A DNA stretch of 64,000 nucleotides, from positions 10,163,078 through 10,227,077 of the forward strand of contig JACBWW010000012.1 of NCBI GenBank assembly GCA_020086605.1. The letters run 5' to 3'. The position numbers were made by a program, and so were the translations under genes. This document shows positions 39,771-52,262 of the stretch, piece after piece. Position 1 is the stretch's first letter, and the number at the start of each line of letters is the position of its first letter. This stretch comes from Lanius collurio. Lineage: Eukaryota; Chordata; Aves; Passeriformes; Laniidae. The notes beneath the pieces were generated by a model. The model saw only the letters and a program-made list of their open reading frames with translations, ran no database searches and had not been told where the DNA came from.

Positions 39771-42209
39771 AAATATAAAAGACTGGAATAGGTCATCATG
39801 AAAACTCATGGTAAGACTCCCATATAAGTGTTAAGTCATGAAAAGTTATTCCAACCCATCACAATCAGGTTGGCTCTCCAGGGAGTTCTCTCCTGCAAGA
39901 GAACCTCAATGCTGAAGTGGTACTTTTTGCATAAGGAAATGGGAAGCTTGAGGATACAGCTTCCTTTAATTTTGTAGTCTGTTCTTTGGCTATGAAGTAA
40001 AATTCTGGGGGGGGAAAAAATTTCAAGGACATCTTGGCATGATGTAATATATATAGAAGAGAATAAACTAAAGGGAAAGTAAAGCAAGATACAAGTAGAG
40101 CTATTCTAAAATCTCAAGAATCATAAACTCAAGCTTTCCAGCATTCCTTGCAGAATAATGTCAACTCAGTTGTGACTTGTTTTGTTGGACTGTTTCAAAC
40201 AATTAAGCTATTTGCTAAGGGAGAAGAGAACATAATGTCAATACATATAGAATGAATGTATCAAGAAACCAACAGGAAATCCTTTTATGTTGCTCTCTTT
40301 CCATAAGACTCCTTCTTGGCTTCTGCTCAGTGGAGTATGTCCAGTAAGTACGTCATCAGCCTTTGAAGTCAGCGCTCAAATGTCACTGATAGGAGACAGA
40401 TATGAGATCTGGTGTTTGTTGGACCATTCTCCCAAATTTTGCTGCGATGGCAGACCCAATGCCACACAGCAACAGCAGCAGTATAATGGCTGAATTAGCT
40501 ATTCCCACACAAAGTCAGATTTCAAAATGTTTTTAGCAGAGAGCTCCAAATTACCAGCTGAGTGATGCACAATCGAGCAGAAAGAGGAAGGTCCTCAGAA
40601 ACTTTGTGAGGAGTGTAAGTTTCCTTCCACCTCTCCATAGAACAAAAAGCATGTGGAAGCCTCTGCAAGCCTTGGAAAAAAAATAATATTCCAGGAACTA
40701 ACTAGAGAGATGGAGTTTTGTTCCTCCTGCCTATCACAGATAAGGCACAGGAGGTTAAAATGCAGCAACATTCCTTGAGACAAGTACAAGGCAAGAACTT
40801 AGAGAATAAAAGCACAGGATGATATTGAAGCCCTCAGATCACAAATCCCAAATGGTAAAGTATGGATCACTGAAAGAATGAAAGCTTGACTGCTGCCTAA
40901 ACCTGGTTTTAGTACAGTACAGAGAGAAAAAAAAAATTTTATATGATGCATGCAAAATATCCAACATGCTGTGAAAATAACAAGAAGGTATAAGACAGGC
41001 ACAGGCTGTACAATGAATAAAAAGAAGGGAATAACACAAAGGAAGGAATGGCTTCAAACACGTGTCCTCCAGTAAAAAAACACCATACTTTCTTTATTTG
41101 TGAATGTCTTCCCTTACCTTCAGCAGAGGATGAACTCTACTTTTTCATTTGCCATTTACCACATTTTTTCACTGCAGCACAATGCTCATCATTAAAACAC
41201 TGTTTTTTCTATAGCATTCGGTTAAGCAAATAGGAACTTTAAAAAAGAGGTGAATATGCATGTCTGTATTTTCCTCCTGTCTTCCCACGTTGATTGGTTT
41301 CCCATTACCAAGTCACATTAAACTTCAGCACAGTAAGAGATTTAATAAGAGCACAAATGTATTCATTCACTTGTGAAATACTTGGAGGTAGCATCAGACT
41401 TTTCCTTTTTTTCCTTAGTTTCCTTTGCTAGAGGTGAGATACCAGCCATCACTTATAAATCTCAGTCTGATGCTGGGACTCCATTAACATGCCCTTGAAA
41501 GAAGGACTGGTGTAAAGAGGCCTTGTATTTAGGAAATCACTTCCTGTAAGTCCACTTCAATTTCTTTGTAACATGGCCTGAATGCTCCATGTTTTATGGA
41601 CTCGGGACATGGAGAGCTGCAACGAGTTTATGTTTCCTGTAGTTTCCTATTACTTTCCTATGGCTTGATCAGAAGGCTTAACCAGGAAAAAAGCAGTGAT
41701 GATATACAGCGAGATTCTGTGACCAGAAAAGAAAATCACTGGCTTACAGGAAAAACAGGGAAAGAATAGTCTGTGAGATATATCTACCTGTGTAATTCAC
41801 TGCTGCAGGAATTCAGTGAGTCGAGTAATGTAAAACTGCAAAAGTCCTTTATGGCCTTTCACATTATTTGTTGCATGTGCTGAAGTAATGAATGCACAAT
41901 ATGTACTTTAGAAAAAAACATATTATTTCATTTTCATGCATTTATGATGATTTTGGATTTTTCTGCTTTCAGGATCTTTGTTTGGTTTTGTGTTTCAGGA
42001 GCAAATTCTCAGGGGTCTGGGTTTTTGGGATTGTTTTTTGGGTTTTGGGTTTTTTGTTTTGCAATTGATGCATAACTGTATGAACTCTGTGCCAAAATTC
42101 AGTTTTACCACCATGAACTATCTTCAATAATTTCTATTGAATTTTAGAACTACTTTAGTTACTCCCTAATATACAGCAAACTAACTCAAATAAACATTTC
42201 TTACCTAGC
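39771..42209. other. Unassigned sequence with a G-run cluster
   Basis: No gene recognised. Five G runs of 3-4 lie at 42012-42049. A G8A6 run is at about 40009-40022. Confidence 0.5.
42012..42049 (+). other. Potential G-quadruplex
   Basis: G runs at 42012-42015, 42019-42021, 42027-42029, 42040-42042 and 42047-42049, separated by T-rich loops of 3, 5, 10 and 4 nt. Any four can meet a relaxed G4 rule; one long loop makes the strict rule fail for some choices. Structure not tested. Confidence 0.4.
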
Positions 42210-42270
42210 ATCCTGATGGCTTAAGCACTGCTCTAAGAAGCAGAAGACTACATTTTATCCTCAGAAGAAA
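42210..42270 (+). repeat. Possible MIR-like SINE head
   Basis: GATGGCTTAAGCACTGCTC and AAGCAGAAGACTACATTTTATCC resemble the tRNA-derived 5' part of MIR. The A and B box parts are decayed and the rest of the element is not visible. Confidence 0.25.
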
Positions 42271-45200
42271 TAACCAAACCAACATGTTAGAAGAGGATTT
42301 GGTGTACGGTCATCTTAACCATCATCCTCAATAAAGATTACTGAGGATGCAACTCTCTTCAGTCGTGTGTTATAATCCAAAATTACCAACTTCTTCCTAT
42401 ATCACAGAAACACTAAAATAAATTTTGAAAAGTCAAAATAAAACTTTGTACTTCTTTCTTCATATGGGGAAAAGTGAAATATTGTATTAATACAGTGCCT
42501 GCTAGAAGAGAAAGACTAGCATTCACTGTAGGCCAGTGATTACAGTTATCACTGAGGGAAATCTGATTTGAGCCAAATGAGCATTTAAGTATCATATACA
42601 TAGCAGATTTGCTTTAGAATTTGAATTACTGGTGCTTTACTGCAATAGTGCCCTGAATTAAAAAGACATAAAACATATTATACTATCAGGTCTCTCAGGG
42701 ACAGAAGCAGAGAAGCTCTTGGTGGATTCTGCACACATGTGGGACAGACAGGTAACTAAATGCTCTGGCTGTGGGCACTTAGGGGACAGTGCAGAGAAAC
42801 CCCTTGCATGAATTTATTCTGCATGTGCTCCATCTACCTAGCCAGAAGCTATGTTGCCCCATTAGCACCTGATTCAGCACATCGCACTTTCTACCCTGGG
42901 CTTTACTTTTATGTGAACTGTGGCTCTGTGACTTCTGTTTGACTCTAAAAGTAAGTAGAATAACTCTCTATCTGCATTCAAAACATCATTGAGGCATCCT
43001 AATTGGCTCCCAAACCTTTGAGAACTCAGAGCATCATACAAGAAGGCTCCTTTTAGTCTCACTGAAACCCAGAGCCCAATAATCTGATGAAACTTCCCTT
43101 TCTTTCAGTATATGAAACAGAAAAGTCTATATTAATATTAATGTAGCAGTCCATACACAAAGAGTAAGATGATATGAAGGGAGAGCATTCAAAGAGAGAA
43201 TATAGGTCACCGATCCTACTATATTTTAATCATCTAATGGTTATTATCTCTTGACTACTTAAGACATAAAATTTTACAGCTCACAAATGTCTTACAAATA
43301 AAGCACTTGTTAAATGGCATTTATTTTTCTGTGATAAAATTCGACTGAATAAAAGATGTACAATTTTGAGTGGATCAGAAATATTGTAAAACAGATTCTT
43401 TAGGTTTAAGAAATTAGGTCAATATTCCTACAATTCTTAATCTCAAATGCTATAAGCTATAGCTACATAAAACTACAGAAAACAATAGTTACCCTAGGTT
43501 ACATTTCAATAGTGTATGATCAATCTACTGAGAAGTGTACCACATCAAATATTTCATCGTTGAATGCAAATCGATAGGTGGTCATAGTTTTAATTTTTAA
43601 AAAAATGCAAAGGGCATTGGTATTCTATGAAAGCCACCTATTAAGCCAAGTTAAAACCTCAAATATTTGCCTTTCTGCACAGAGATTAGAACTCTTTCTT
43701 CATGGGGATTAGTAATTCCGTTTTTTTCTTTGATCACAATGTAAATTCATTGTAGACTCATACCTCATAATGATCCGTCTGTTAAGTTTTTCTCTTCAGT
43801 AGCTGTTAAAATTAGGAGAGGATTTGCTGGTGGGTTATTTTATTCACAACCACATTAATGCAAGTCCTAAACTAATCAATTTGCATTATGTAGCCTTTCA
43901 TGCAGTTTGCACAGATTTACAGCTTGGTTGCTTTATCTAGTCTCATGCCTGTGAGACAGCTGTTAGGTATTTAGCTAATCTAATTCTAATCCCCAGGGGA
44001 TTCTGGTTTGTCCATTGAAAGTTAGATGCATGGACCACAGTTTACCATCTGAAGTATCTAATGTCACTCCTATTTATTTTTTTTCTTTATGAATTTGGAT
44101 TCAAAATTTTTCTGAAGAGGTTCATTTGAACTGTGTTAATAATCACAGTGTTACAGATATTGGCTAAGGAGTGCTTCTCATTTTAATTTTCTCATGGGTA
44201 TGTTTAACATCTCTTGCATCTTTCAAACCTATCATGCTGATTTCAAGGGGTAGAAAGCAAAGATTTTAAAAATACATTCAATCTACATAAAAGCCATAAA
44301 GCACTTTCTGCACAGTTATTTTGTTTCTCCTACCACTAAATTTTGTTCTCTTATATTTTTATGATACTTAGAGAAATAAGGGGGAAAAAAAGATTATACC
44401 TTTCCTTGTTTGACTGTGCTCCTGCCAACAGATTTTATCTGCAAAAGACCATTCAGCTTTCTCATTAAAATTTAAAGCCCCTAGATGACTAAACTTAATT
44501 GGCAAGAAGTCAAGAACATAATTGTTTGAATTATGAACATTTCTAAAAACAGTGCATTATGATGAAAGTCATCTATTTATATTGTACCATTTCATTATGA
44601 TGGTACTTTCAATGGATATTTTATCTTGTTAAAAAAGTAGTACAGTGAAAGCCTGACAGAAATGAAACAGATTAATCTGCTGAACACTAAAAATTTTCAA
44701 AGCAAATTTATTTTTATATAGGAAGTGAATTTAGTTTTTTCAAAGTTAAATGCATTTTTTCTTAATGCTATTTATATACTTGAGTGCATGGCTGCTTGAC
44801 AACTAATAAACAAGCTTATATTTATACAAGAAGCCAAGATAAAGTACCAGCTCTATAATAATCGATAAAAATTCTGCCTCTGATCTTCAGCAAGCAGCTT
44901 GCTTTAATAATGAAATCACAAACTATAAATGATAAAGATTATAGGCTGGCAGAAGACTGTGCTCCCACTTAAATTAATGGCAAAACTGTCCAGACCATCT
45001 CTGCCCCCACCTAGCTGGGTCATAGCCCGGCCTTAATCAAATCTCACTCCTATGAAATAGCTGGCTTGAGCTGAACTCACACATTTTCCTTTTTAATCCA
45101 ATGTACCCACTAAAGGTTGATGTCAGTCTCTCGCTGGTTAGTGAGACTCTTAAAATATGTGTACTTGTTCTACAGCCTTGCTCAGACTTGTTCACCTTTG

Positions 45201-48200
45201 GGCATGAATTTAGCAGTGAGTGCTGGAGAGAGGGCGATTTCACTCCCCTTTGTGCCAATGGGCAAGGGCAGCGAGCCATGCCTGTGCTGCTGGGCAGCAA
45301 CATGTCTGTGCTGATTTGACCCTTGGCAAAAGGTTTGAGAGGATGAGGAAAAAGCAGGAACAAACCAGGCAGTAGGAGCACTACCTTTACCTGTCTCTCT
45401 CCCCCAGGGACATGTCTTTGTATTTTTGGCTCCAGTTAGTAAGGGAACCCAACTCCCTGATGTTGAGAGCAGCAGTAACCTAGAATAAAGTTTTCCTTAC
45501 ACAGTCTAACCCATGTTTTTTTCTTCTACCAATTCAGACAAAGTCTTCTCACTTTCAAATGCAGACCAGAAAAATAATCGACCTTCAGTTAGTTAAACAA
45601 TGATCTGGATGCATTCAGTGTTAGCAAGGTGAATTCAAAAGTTGTACTCTGCATGCCCCATATAGATGGGCTTCAAAGATCAGTATCTTTGGGATTTTGA
45701 GAGGTCTGTGAAATATTCCTCCAGCTGCCTCCACTCTCAGTGAGAATTTCCTACACTGTGAAGATAGTCCCTGCTCCTGAAAACAATGTACACATCCCTG
45801 GACCATGCCACTCTGCTGTGTTTCCTGACAAGACACAGGGCCAGCCAAACAACATATGTGACTTCTGTCCTACTAGCATTTGCTAACCAGATGGTACTCA
45901 CAGAATGCTAGTCAGTGATGATCTCTGTTCATGCATCTGTCCTGATTCTCATAGCATAAAATATTTCTATCCCCAAGCATTAGGATTCAGTGAAATACAA
46001 GGTAATTGTGGCAAAATAACATTAAGGTCAGGCGTGCACCCCATAAGCAACATTACTCACAGAAAAGGAAATAAATCTTCCCATCCTATTCTTGATTTAT
46101 TTTCTTGCATTACAGCTGCCTTGTAGCATTTCTTAGCATTCTGAGATCAGTTGGATATTGTTTGTACTAGATTGCTATTTACCAGTTTATTCTGCTGCAC
46201 TTATACAGAGAAAGTAAAGCTATCAAAACTATTTTCAAAGTAGGCCATTATAACTCTTATTTCAGCCACTAAAATGTTTAATCTTACTTTTACTTCCCCT
46301 TTTATCCTGCTTAAATACTTTAATTAGAAGGCAGCCAAGGATGTGCACGCAAAACATTCGATTTTATGTTCAAAAACGGACACAGGGATGTCCTTCAGCT
46401 TAGCTTTAACCTCTTTTATATCTGCTAAAAATTACAGAAAACATATCCTTCTTCCAAGAATAGGGTCTCCTGCAAAAAACTTCGCTGATTCAAATTTGGA
46501 TTTATAATTAAAACTATTTATTTTAATAAAATTATTTCAATCAATCAAATTAGTAAATCAATGGCCAACTAATGGCAGAGATCACCACACAGGAGCTGAC
46601 TAACAGCTTTCATTTTGCAAGTGTGAGATCCCAATGCCTGCTTGAGTTGACACTTGGTTAACTGTCCCAACTGATCTTTGTGAAGAGTCTGGATTTCAAA
46701 TTGTTTCAATGAAAAGATGGAGCTGTTCAGCTTCCTTTTTCAAAACTTATATTGATTTTCCTTTCCCACCTTCCCTGGATCTGAAATAGATTCATGGGAA
46801 GAGAACCTAACAAATAGATGTTACCTTTTAAAATTGCTTCTGCAATTTATTTGCTCTTAATTTTTAGTGATTCTGTTTCAAGTCTCCTTCAAATAAACTG
46901 TTTTTCTCTTAAATTCTCAAGCTTTCCTCAGTCTCTAAGACAATTTCATGAATTTTCAAGAGTCAAAAAAAAAGAAATATCTAAATCTTCAGCTTATTAT
47001 GCATAAGATGTATCCTGGTGCTTTTCACTTCCTTTAATTCTGTAATTTTTTCCTCTTTTGTTTGGAAAGATATGGCATACTGTTCCCCAGGAACACGAAC
47101 AGATGAAGAACAGGTTTTGTATCAGTCTGTCAGTCTGAGCATTAGAACATTAGAAAAATAATGTTAGGAAGAAAAATTGAAAGAGTTGACTTTTTTTTTT
47201 CTGAGCTTACGCAATTACTTTCTATTAATGTAGCTGTGAAAATCTGCCATCATAGAAGGGAAGAGATTTCCTCCTTCTGAGTTTTCAGAGGGTAAATTAG
47301 AAGTTTGAAAAAAATCCTCGAGAAATTGGATTTTTAGTAAATTACATTCTAAGAGTTACTGTATTTACATATAGGTATATAAAATATATGTAATTTCTAT
47401 GCTATCTTAAAAGCAAATATTTCTTCTCTACCATCTTTATGCTTTTACTTGCAACTATACTTGCAAAACTAATTTACTGCTATTAATCTTTATTCTTTGA
47501 ACAAACACAAAGATGAAGAAAAGACCTAAGGAGCTACATTTTCACTCCAATGAGGTGCACTTTTCATTCTCTCTTTTTCAGCTCTTCTTGTAGTCATTAG
47601 AATCCTTTATATGGATTTAAAAGGGCATTATGGAAAAATAAGCACATATTTTACTAGAAATTATAAAACTTCTGGTGTCTAAAATGTTTACAGATTAAAA
47701 CCCATTTTATTTTATATATTAAAAAAATTAAGATTACAGCTATTTATAAATATTTGAAGAGCTACAATTAAGATACATGCATTTTTTTATTATTAAATTT
47801 CTACACATAACATTGTTAAAATTACTATTACAGTAGCCTGCTGGACAAACTGTTGCCATTGCAAATTCTGTGCTGTTTAACCATTGCTCAGTTATTCACA
47901 AGAAATCAGTTTGATGCTCTAATTTGGGTATCGTTGGACAAGCAACCAAATTATCTCTAAACCAAATCGCACAACACGCTGCACCTGGGAATAACTGGGA
48001 ACAATTAACCAATGGACACTGAATAGTTCATTACCTCCAGTGACAGCTTTACCTGCTATACAAAATTATCTTTCCTGTAGTATCAACAATTAACGCTGAT
48101 CATTTCAAAAATGCTGAAATTCATTTAAACCTCCATATGCACAAAGAGCTCAAGTGCAGAGAACATTAAACTGGAGTGTGCTGGAGTACACTTAAGAGTC

Positions 48201-50667
48201 TCCACCTAATGGAATGCAATTTTCCTGACAGTCCAATGACTGTAACTGGCAACAGCCTTTCAAACAGATTAGCAGGTCACACAGTGGTATCATATGGGGA
48301 GATTCAAAGCAAAAGTTTTAAAAACGCATTTTAATGGGTGCTCCAAAACACAGATAAATGCTTTGGGTAATTAACAGAAGGAGATAAGTTTGGCATAAAC
48401 TGAAAGGCAACTCCTTCTGTACCTTTCAAATCAGTTGGGTGTCCTTCATAGCCCAAAGGTGGATCTTTGAGCATCCTAACAGCCCTCAAAATCTGGCAAA
48501 GTACCAAAGTCTGCCACTTTTTCAGAAAATTAGGGAGTGTGCAACTTGGAAAATGTTCTTCTTTTTCACAAGTTACGAGATATGAAATTGTCATTATCTG
48601 AGAATTTAAATGCCCCGGGTACATGTTTCTTCTGTTGCTAATTTAGCACAACCTTTTCTAAAGGATATTACAGACAAAGGATACCTTTTCCTCTCAGCGC
48701 AATATGAGGACACCTTTGTATTCTCACAACAAGAAGAGTACCTGTTAAGCACCAATACTAACTTTGTGTTTTCATGATGTAAGAAAGAATTAACTTATTT
48801 TGATCTTTAAATGAGGCGGCTATACCTTTGAAACTCTCCACAGGGAGGTAGCTACTATATATTATATGTGCACAGTAAGCACACTACTGCTCGAGAGGTT
48901 TCAATGTCATTGCTAGAAGTGATAATGATCTATGATGATGTATCTGGGCTGACAGCTAAAGAAGAGAGACAAATACTTGTCTGTGCAATTTCTGTGCATG
49001 CACAATCTATGGCACTATATTATACATCAAATGCTTTGGCCCCAGCTGAATTAAAAATGGTATACAGCTATCATTTATGGTACCTGACACTTCAGTAAAT
49101 CTCTATTTTGGTCCTATAAGAAAACTGAGAGCAGTTCCTAAGATCCTGCACCAGAATCTTAGGAAAAAGGTTTATTCAGTAGCAATTAACATTAACCCTT
49201 AAAAAGGACTATAAGTAATTTTAAAGTATACTGGGTGTTTTCAGGAAAATCTGTACCAGAAATTCTTAACCAACAAGGGCACCAAACCTTCTGACACTTG
49301 TACAAATAATTAACTGTTTGGAAGATTCCCATTGCTTTGCCCAGCAGAGCTGCTTCAAATACTTCTGCCTAATGCTGAACATAACATGGGAGTGAGGATG
49401 CAGTACTGAAGTTAAAGGAAAGGAAAGAAAGTATGGATTAACTATCATACCCTATGTCAATACAATAAATAAGAAATTATTTATAATAATAAAGAATAGA
49501 TTTCTGCACCTGTATTTTAAGCGGCTTGTATATTTTTTGTATATCTAAGTTTAAATAGATTTTGCCTTGATAGGGAAGGTGTGGGAAAGAGATCCAAAAA
49601 CAATTAAAATCAGATGAAGATAGACATTAGATGAGATTTGCAAAATCTATTTCAAGATCATGTATGCACCCCTCAATGTGTTTGAATTTGAAACAAAAAT
49701 AAGCCAGTGATGCAACTAGTTTACATGATTATCTAAATCTTATGCAAAATACACAGCTCTACTTGAGCATAAAAAATAAGCTGGAAAATGTCAAGAAGGC
49801 AGCCTCTGTCAGATTATGGTAGGTCTGCTGCTTAATCAGCAGAATACAAATTTCAGGGCAAATCATATGCCTTCAAATTTGAAATGCTATTTAGTTTTTT
49901 GATGTTATCACAGCAGTAAACATAATGCTTTTATTTTATTGGTAAAGTGTACATCTGTCATCAATATTAACAGAAATATTGACCACATATTTTTAATATG
50001 AAAAAAAATACCAAATCACAAGGCATTTTTTTCCTATGTAAAGATAGACAATGTTCCAGTGCATAAGATGGTCTTTTTCTCTGATACTCTCATGATGAAT
50101 GTTTCTACAGAGGTAAGTACTGGGAGTGCTAAGACACCAATGAAATCCTATTTCACAAAACAAAATAAAGAAATTTCATTCTGAGAATCTATTTTTTTTC
50201 AATCAAAACCTCCTCTAATTTGAAAATGGTATTTCTTCTTCCACAAAGATTTACAGTTTCATACATTTGACTGGGAGTTTTATGTGAATTAACTTCTTTT
50301 CATATGGGAAATTCAGAGATACAAGAATTGTACAAACACAGAACTATCACAGATCTATCAATAGGATCTTCATTATGAATTGCAAGGATATTTTTACAGG
50401 AGAGGAAATGACAAAGGGATTAATTTGACATGCATTTATAAAAAGATACAGAAAAATGTCCACACTTCTTGCCATGTTCAAGAGAAACTGAAGACTTGAT
50501 AGCATGGCTCTATTTACAATAAGTTTGAGCAGTGCTTTTCTAGTCAAGACAAGAAACGACAGATTTTATAAGAAAAATAATTAAAAAACCCAAAAATCTC
50601 ACTGTTTCTTGGGAGGATTTTTCTAAACTTCCATAACCGTAATTATGACTATTCCTTGGTATGGTAA

Positions 50668-50670
<3 letters not shown>

Positions 50671-50701
<31 letters not shown>
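50671..50701. repeat. T31 homopolymer
   Basis: Thirty-one consecutive T. It could be the complement of a retroposon poly-A tail, but I recognise nothing in the DNA to its right. Run length is prone to sequencing error. Confidence 0.85.
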
Positions 50702-50815
50702 CCCTTGAATTGAGCAATAGAATAATCTTAACAAGCTGAAGGGCATGATCTTAATATAAAAGGTCTCATAGGCAGATCAAGTCAAAAACTGGAACAAGAA
50801 TCAGTCACTGATATC

Positions 50816-50840
50816 AAAAAAAAAAAAAAGAAAAAAAAAA
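50816..50840. repeat. A14-G-A10 run
   Basis: Near-perfect poly-A in opposite orientation to the T31 run 114 bp upstream. Confidence 0.9.
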
Positions 50841-51235
50841 TCACAGCTGTTCCAGGTGACATTTTGGCACACTGATAACCAATTATAGTATTGTGAAAAG
50901 GAGAATATCTGGGATGCTATTTTCCACCAGCAGCACCTGCTAATGTCATGTTCTCAATGAATAAAATACATCACTGCTTTGGACAGTTTTATCACTTTCA
51001 CAACGCAGTCAACAAATCCATGATGAAGGTATATTTCACAGGATATTTTACAACCTGCCTGTCTACGCTGCACCTGGATAAACTTGTCACACTCTGGTGT
51101 CTAGGTGGGAATTTACATCTTAAGGGGTAAAAATATGCCTTACAAGCACACTGTGAGGACTGTAAGCCAATACCACAATCTGCCTTATTGAACTCATCTA
51201 CTGTTCTCTCAGCCCAAGTAAAAAGTCTTCTAATA

Positions 51236-51600
51236 GCTTAGGTAAAAGTCTTTGGCATGGTCTCCCACAATACCCTTCTCTTTAAATTGGAGAAAAATTG
51301 ATTCCATGGGTAGACTGCTAGATTAATAAGGCATTGGTTGTATAGTCACATCCTTAGGGTAGTGGTCAACAGCTCAGAGTTCCAATGGACACCAGCAACA
51401 AGCAGTGCCTCTCATGGGTCCTTATTTGGAACAGTTTAATATCTTCAGTAATGACATAAATAAAGGGATCAAGTGCACTCTCAACAAATTTCCAGATGAC
51501 ACCAAGCTGAGTGGTGTGGTTGGGACACGTGGAGCACATCCAGAGGGACTTGGACAAGCTTGAGAATGGCAAGGTGAAGTACCTATGCTTTGCACTATTC
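51236..51600 (+). mobile_element. CR1 LINE fragment, reverse-transcriptase region
   Basis: A decayed piece of the CR1 second open reading frame, in plus orientation. Blocks in family order are GTCTTTGGCATGGTCTCCCAC near 51249, TGGTCAACAGCTCAGAG near 51362, a frame reading FNIFSNDINKGIKCTLNKF at 51435-51491, then the catalytic motif followed by DTKLSG. The usual Phe-Ala-Asp-Asp of CR1 reverse transcriptase reads Phe-Pro-Asp-Asp (51489-51500). The frame is otherwise open only locally. The fragment lacks the endonuclease domain and the 3' tail, so it is inactive. The minus frame at 51366-51602 is a shadow. Confidence 0.85.
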
Positions 51601-51810
51601 AAACCTTAATTTTTAAGTACTGGAAGAGGAGCAGTCCTGATTTTCAAGTTTAGAAAAACAAGCTAGAACCAGCTCCCTCAAAAATTCACATCTTCACAGG
51701 TAGCTGGCTCCTAATTTACTCTAAAACATTTTGTTTTAAGTACATACTCCTTGTGTGCAGTGCCAGAGACAAGCACAACAGAAATATTGTAAAATATTGG
51801 AAGGTTTGAC

Positions 51811-52262
51811 TGCATAAAGGCTATTAGGGGCCAGACGGAAACGAGAAACCAACACAGCTGTTCAGCCATTCAAGGGCTTTATTGGTCACAATGAATTGAG
51901 GTGAACTCAGAGATCACTGTGAGGATGTCCTGTCCAAGAGTTAGCATGTGTCTAAATTTTCCTATACTCAAGCTCTCCCTGAAACACTGATCCTATTTTG
52001 AAAATACACATTTGTTCAGAGTATCGAAAAATCAGATACCCTTGAAAAACTGATGCTGTAAACTTGCTCCTGCGTGACAGTCACTTTTGGACATGATCAC
52101 AGCACACACAGCCACGACCTTACGGGTCAGGACAACTCTGTTGTATACACTGTGCGTGTACTTGCTGCGAACACATTAATGATGATGCCAACAGTTTCAG
52201 GTCTGCTTGTAATCTCAGGCAGGTTTGTGGGAGCCAGTCTCAGAGTATAAAACCTGGCAACA
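51811..52262 (-). mobile_element. Probable endogenous retrovirus LTR, minus strand
   Basis: On the minus strand the segment opens with TGTTGCCAGG at 52262, has a TATA-like GTGTATAC near 52144, and a polyadenylation signal AATAAA (TTTATT on plus, 51880-51885) followed by an 80-nt region with CGTTTCCGTCTGGCC, which looks like R and U5 of a class II avian LTR. It ends around 51811-51830. No gag, pol or env sequence flanks it, so it would be a solo or truncated LTR. No matching target duplication was found at these edges, so the boundaries and the family are uncertain. Confidence 0.4.

Larger units (their letters stand above)
42271..51235. other. Unassigned non-coding sequence
   Basis: About 9 kb without a recognised gene or transposon. 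The segments at 43840-44060 and 47840-48270 look less decayed and are richer in motifs than their surroundings. Overlapping frames near 45037-45381 (114 codons minus, 72 and 65 plus) reflect a locally G+C-richer patch and match no family. Confidence 0.5.

Noticed and set aside
42040..42060. GGGTTTT units as interstitial telomere sequence
   Set aside because: Vertebrate telomere is TTAGGG; these units lack the A and are too few.
45037..45381. Three overlapping frames on both strands
   Set aside because: A local G+C rise lowers stop-codon frequency; the peptides resemble nothing known.
51366..51602. 78-codon minus-strand frame
   Set aside because: Antisense shadow of the plus-strand CR1 reverse-transcriptase fragment.
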